Shown here one piece after another: positions 14,426 through 16,382 of a DNA stretch of 16,382 nt (the first letter of the stretch is position 1; every line of letters starts with the position of its first letter). The DNA is from Promethearchaeota archaeon (GTDB taxonomy: Archaea; Asgardarchaeota; Lokiarchaeia; Sigynarchaeales; SOKP01), in assembly GCA_030620005.1 (NCBI GenBank), contig JAUXAJ010000087.1, positions 1 to 16,382 of the forward strand. The letters are read 5' to 3'. A program made the translations under genes and the position numbers. The notes below the pieces were generated by a model. It saw only the letters and a program-made list of their open reading frames with translations, was not told where the DNA came from and searched no databases.

Positions 14426-14500
14426 TATTTTGCCGGCGCAAGAGCTGGTTTATTGATTTACGATGTAACTTGACCCGAAACCTTTGAAAGTATCAATTTT
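14426..14500 (+). pseudogene. Remnant of a Ras/Rab-type small GTPase
   Basis: In one frame these bases read YFAGARAGLLIYDVT, a TGA stop, then PETFESINF. Small GTPases of the Ras superfamily have 'YYRGAxGxLLVYDVTRPETFExI' at exactly this place, the strand and helix between the G3 and G4 boxes. The stop stands where Arg (CGA) is common, a single C-to-T change. No P-loop is found upstream and no NKxD downstream, so only this core is left. Expanded Ras-like GTPase families are typical of Asgard archaea, which supports that assignment. The match is short and was judged by eye. Confidence 0.5.
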
Positions 14501-14582
14501 GTTTTTTAATTTTAGATAATTTATTTTTAAAATAAACTAAAAGAGAATTATTTCTCATTTTATTTAAATTATTCCATTGTCC

Positions 14583-14598
14583 ATTAAGAATAGATTTT
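14583..14598 (+). repeat. 16-base direct repeat, right copy
   Basis: ATTAAGAATAGATTTT, identical to 13985-14000. See the left copy for context. Confidence 0.25.
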
Positions 14599-14839
14599 AC
14601 CATATTTTAGCGCAATAGTATTAATATTTCATAAAAAAAGTGAATGATATCTACATTTTATATCTATTTATACTTCAAAAATATGATATAATGATAATTT
14701 AAAATATTAAATTGATATATCGACTAATATAATGTTCAAGTTTTACAATAATTTTTAAATTCACTACAAGAAGTTCAAATCCCCCTTGTTATGGGATGGC
14801 TTCAAAAATGGTTATAATTTTGTAAATATGAAAGAAAAG

Positions 14840-14967
14840 ATGAACATAATTGAGTATCTTATTAACCCAATATGCTTAAGATGTTTTATAAAGAACCATA
14901 AAGAAGTGGTAAGACCTCGAAGTACAAAATAAAGACTTACAAATGTAAATCTTTTAACTCTTTTATT
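14840..14967 (+). pseudogene. Possible remnant of a transposase N-terminal zinc ribbon
   Basis: From ATG 14840 the frame reads MNIIEYLINPICLRCF then KNHKEVVRPRSTK and stops at TAA 14930. Moving to the next frame at 14932 gives KTYKCKSFNSF. Joined, the pattern C-x2-C...Y-K-C-K-S-(C>F)-x-x-F is that of the zinc ribbon at the start of many insertion-sequence transposases ('CPxCGS..VVK.G....QRYKCKSCGKxF'). One frameshift and a lost Cys show decay. No catalytic domain or terminal inverted repeat follows. A short match judged by eye. Confidence 0.35.
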
Positions 14968-15163
14968 ATTTTTTTTTAAAATTTAATTCCCTAATTTTAC
15001 TTCTTTTAGGAATAAATCTTTACTAATTATTTTCAATTTATGACGAAAAGTAGTTGAAAATTTCATTATTTCTTAATGAAGTTATTCTCATTCAAATTCT
15101 CCTTTAATTCATTCATTTCTATAATCTCAATAAATTACCAACAATCCTTTAAGTTTAATTGAC

Positions 15164-15174
15164 TATTATATTTT
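15164..15174 (+). promoter_or_regulatory. TATA-like box of the GH1 gene
   Basis: TATTATATTTT is centred about 38 bases before the ATG at 15207, predicting transcription start near 15195 and a leader of about a dozen bases. No SD is seen before the ATG. Confidence 0.35.
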
Positions 15175-15203
15175 CATAAAAACTAAACAATTTTAAGATA
15201 TAA

Positions 15204-16382
<1,179 letters not shown>

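Overview
The window is AT-rich archaeal DNA. Signs of an archaeon are a Pelota-like protein, oligo-T transcription stops, TATA-like boxes about 25 bases ahead of several start codons (leaderless genes), and GGTGA/GGAGGTGA-type Shine-Dalgarno (SD) sites ahead of others. A decayed stretch near 14426-14500 reads like the middle of a Ras/Rab-type small GTPase. With the many peptidases, that suggests an Asgard (Lokiarchaeia-like) archaeon. This placement is an inference from style and content; no rRNA or other marker gene is present.

Layout. 1-1991 (minus strand): the N-terminus of an unrecognised protein running off the left edge, a Pelota-like protein that lacks the first Pelota domain, and a DedA/VTT membrane protein. 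2097-3094 (plus): a glycerophosphodiester phosphodiesterase followed by a tiny signal-peptide ORF that looks like the start of a broken gene. 3144-5649 (plus): an M1 aminopeptidase split in two exactly at its GAMEN motif by a local 31-base insertion. 5772-8263: a divergent pair, a serine beta-lactamase/DD-peptidase-like hydrolase (minus) and an M55 (DppA-type) D-aminopeptidase (plus). 8373-13956 (minus): a TIM-barrel-like protein and two tandem S9 acylaminoacyl-peptidase-like paralogs with a MazF/PemK-type toxin-antitoxin pair between them. 14154-15000 (plus) is a gene graveyard: a short chimera of an S9 N-terminus with a 4Fe-4S motif, a GTPase remnant and a possible transposase zinc-ribbon remnant. 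15207 to the right edge (plus): a GH1 beta-glycosidase, cut by the window.

How the genes fit together. Five loci (M1, serine hydrolase, M55, two S9) encode peptide- or amide-bond hydrolases. With GH1 and the glycerophosphodiesterase they suggest a scavenging lifestyle: oligopeptides, including D-amino-acid peptides of bacterial wall origin, are broken down along with beta-glycosides and lipid head groups. None of the large hydrolases has an obvious signal peptide, so most probably act in the cytosol on imported material.

Most unusual points: the M1 split at GAMEN; two S9 paralogs whose homology runs past the first ATG/GTG to a shared ATT codon spaced correctly from an SD, suggesting AUU initiation; the S9-ferredoxin chimera; and the GTPase relic. 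I saw no tRNA, rRNA or CRISPR array.
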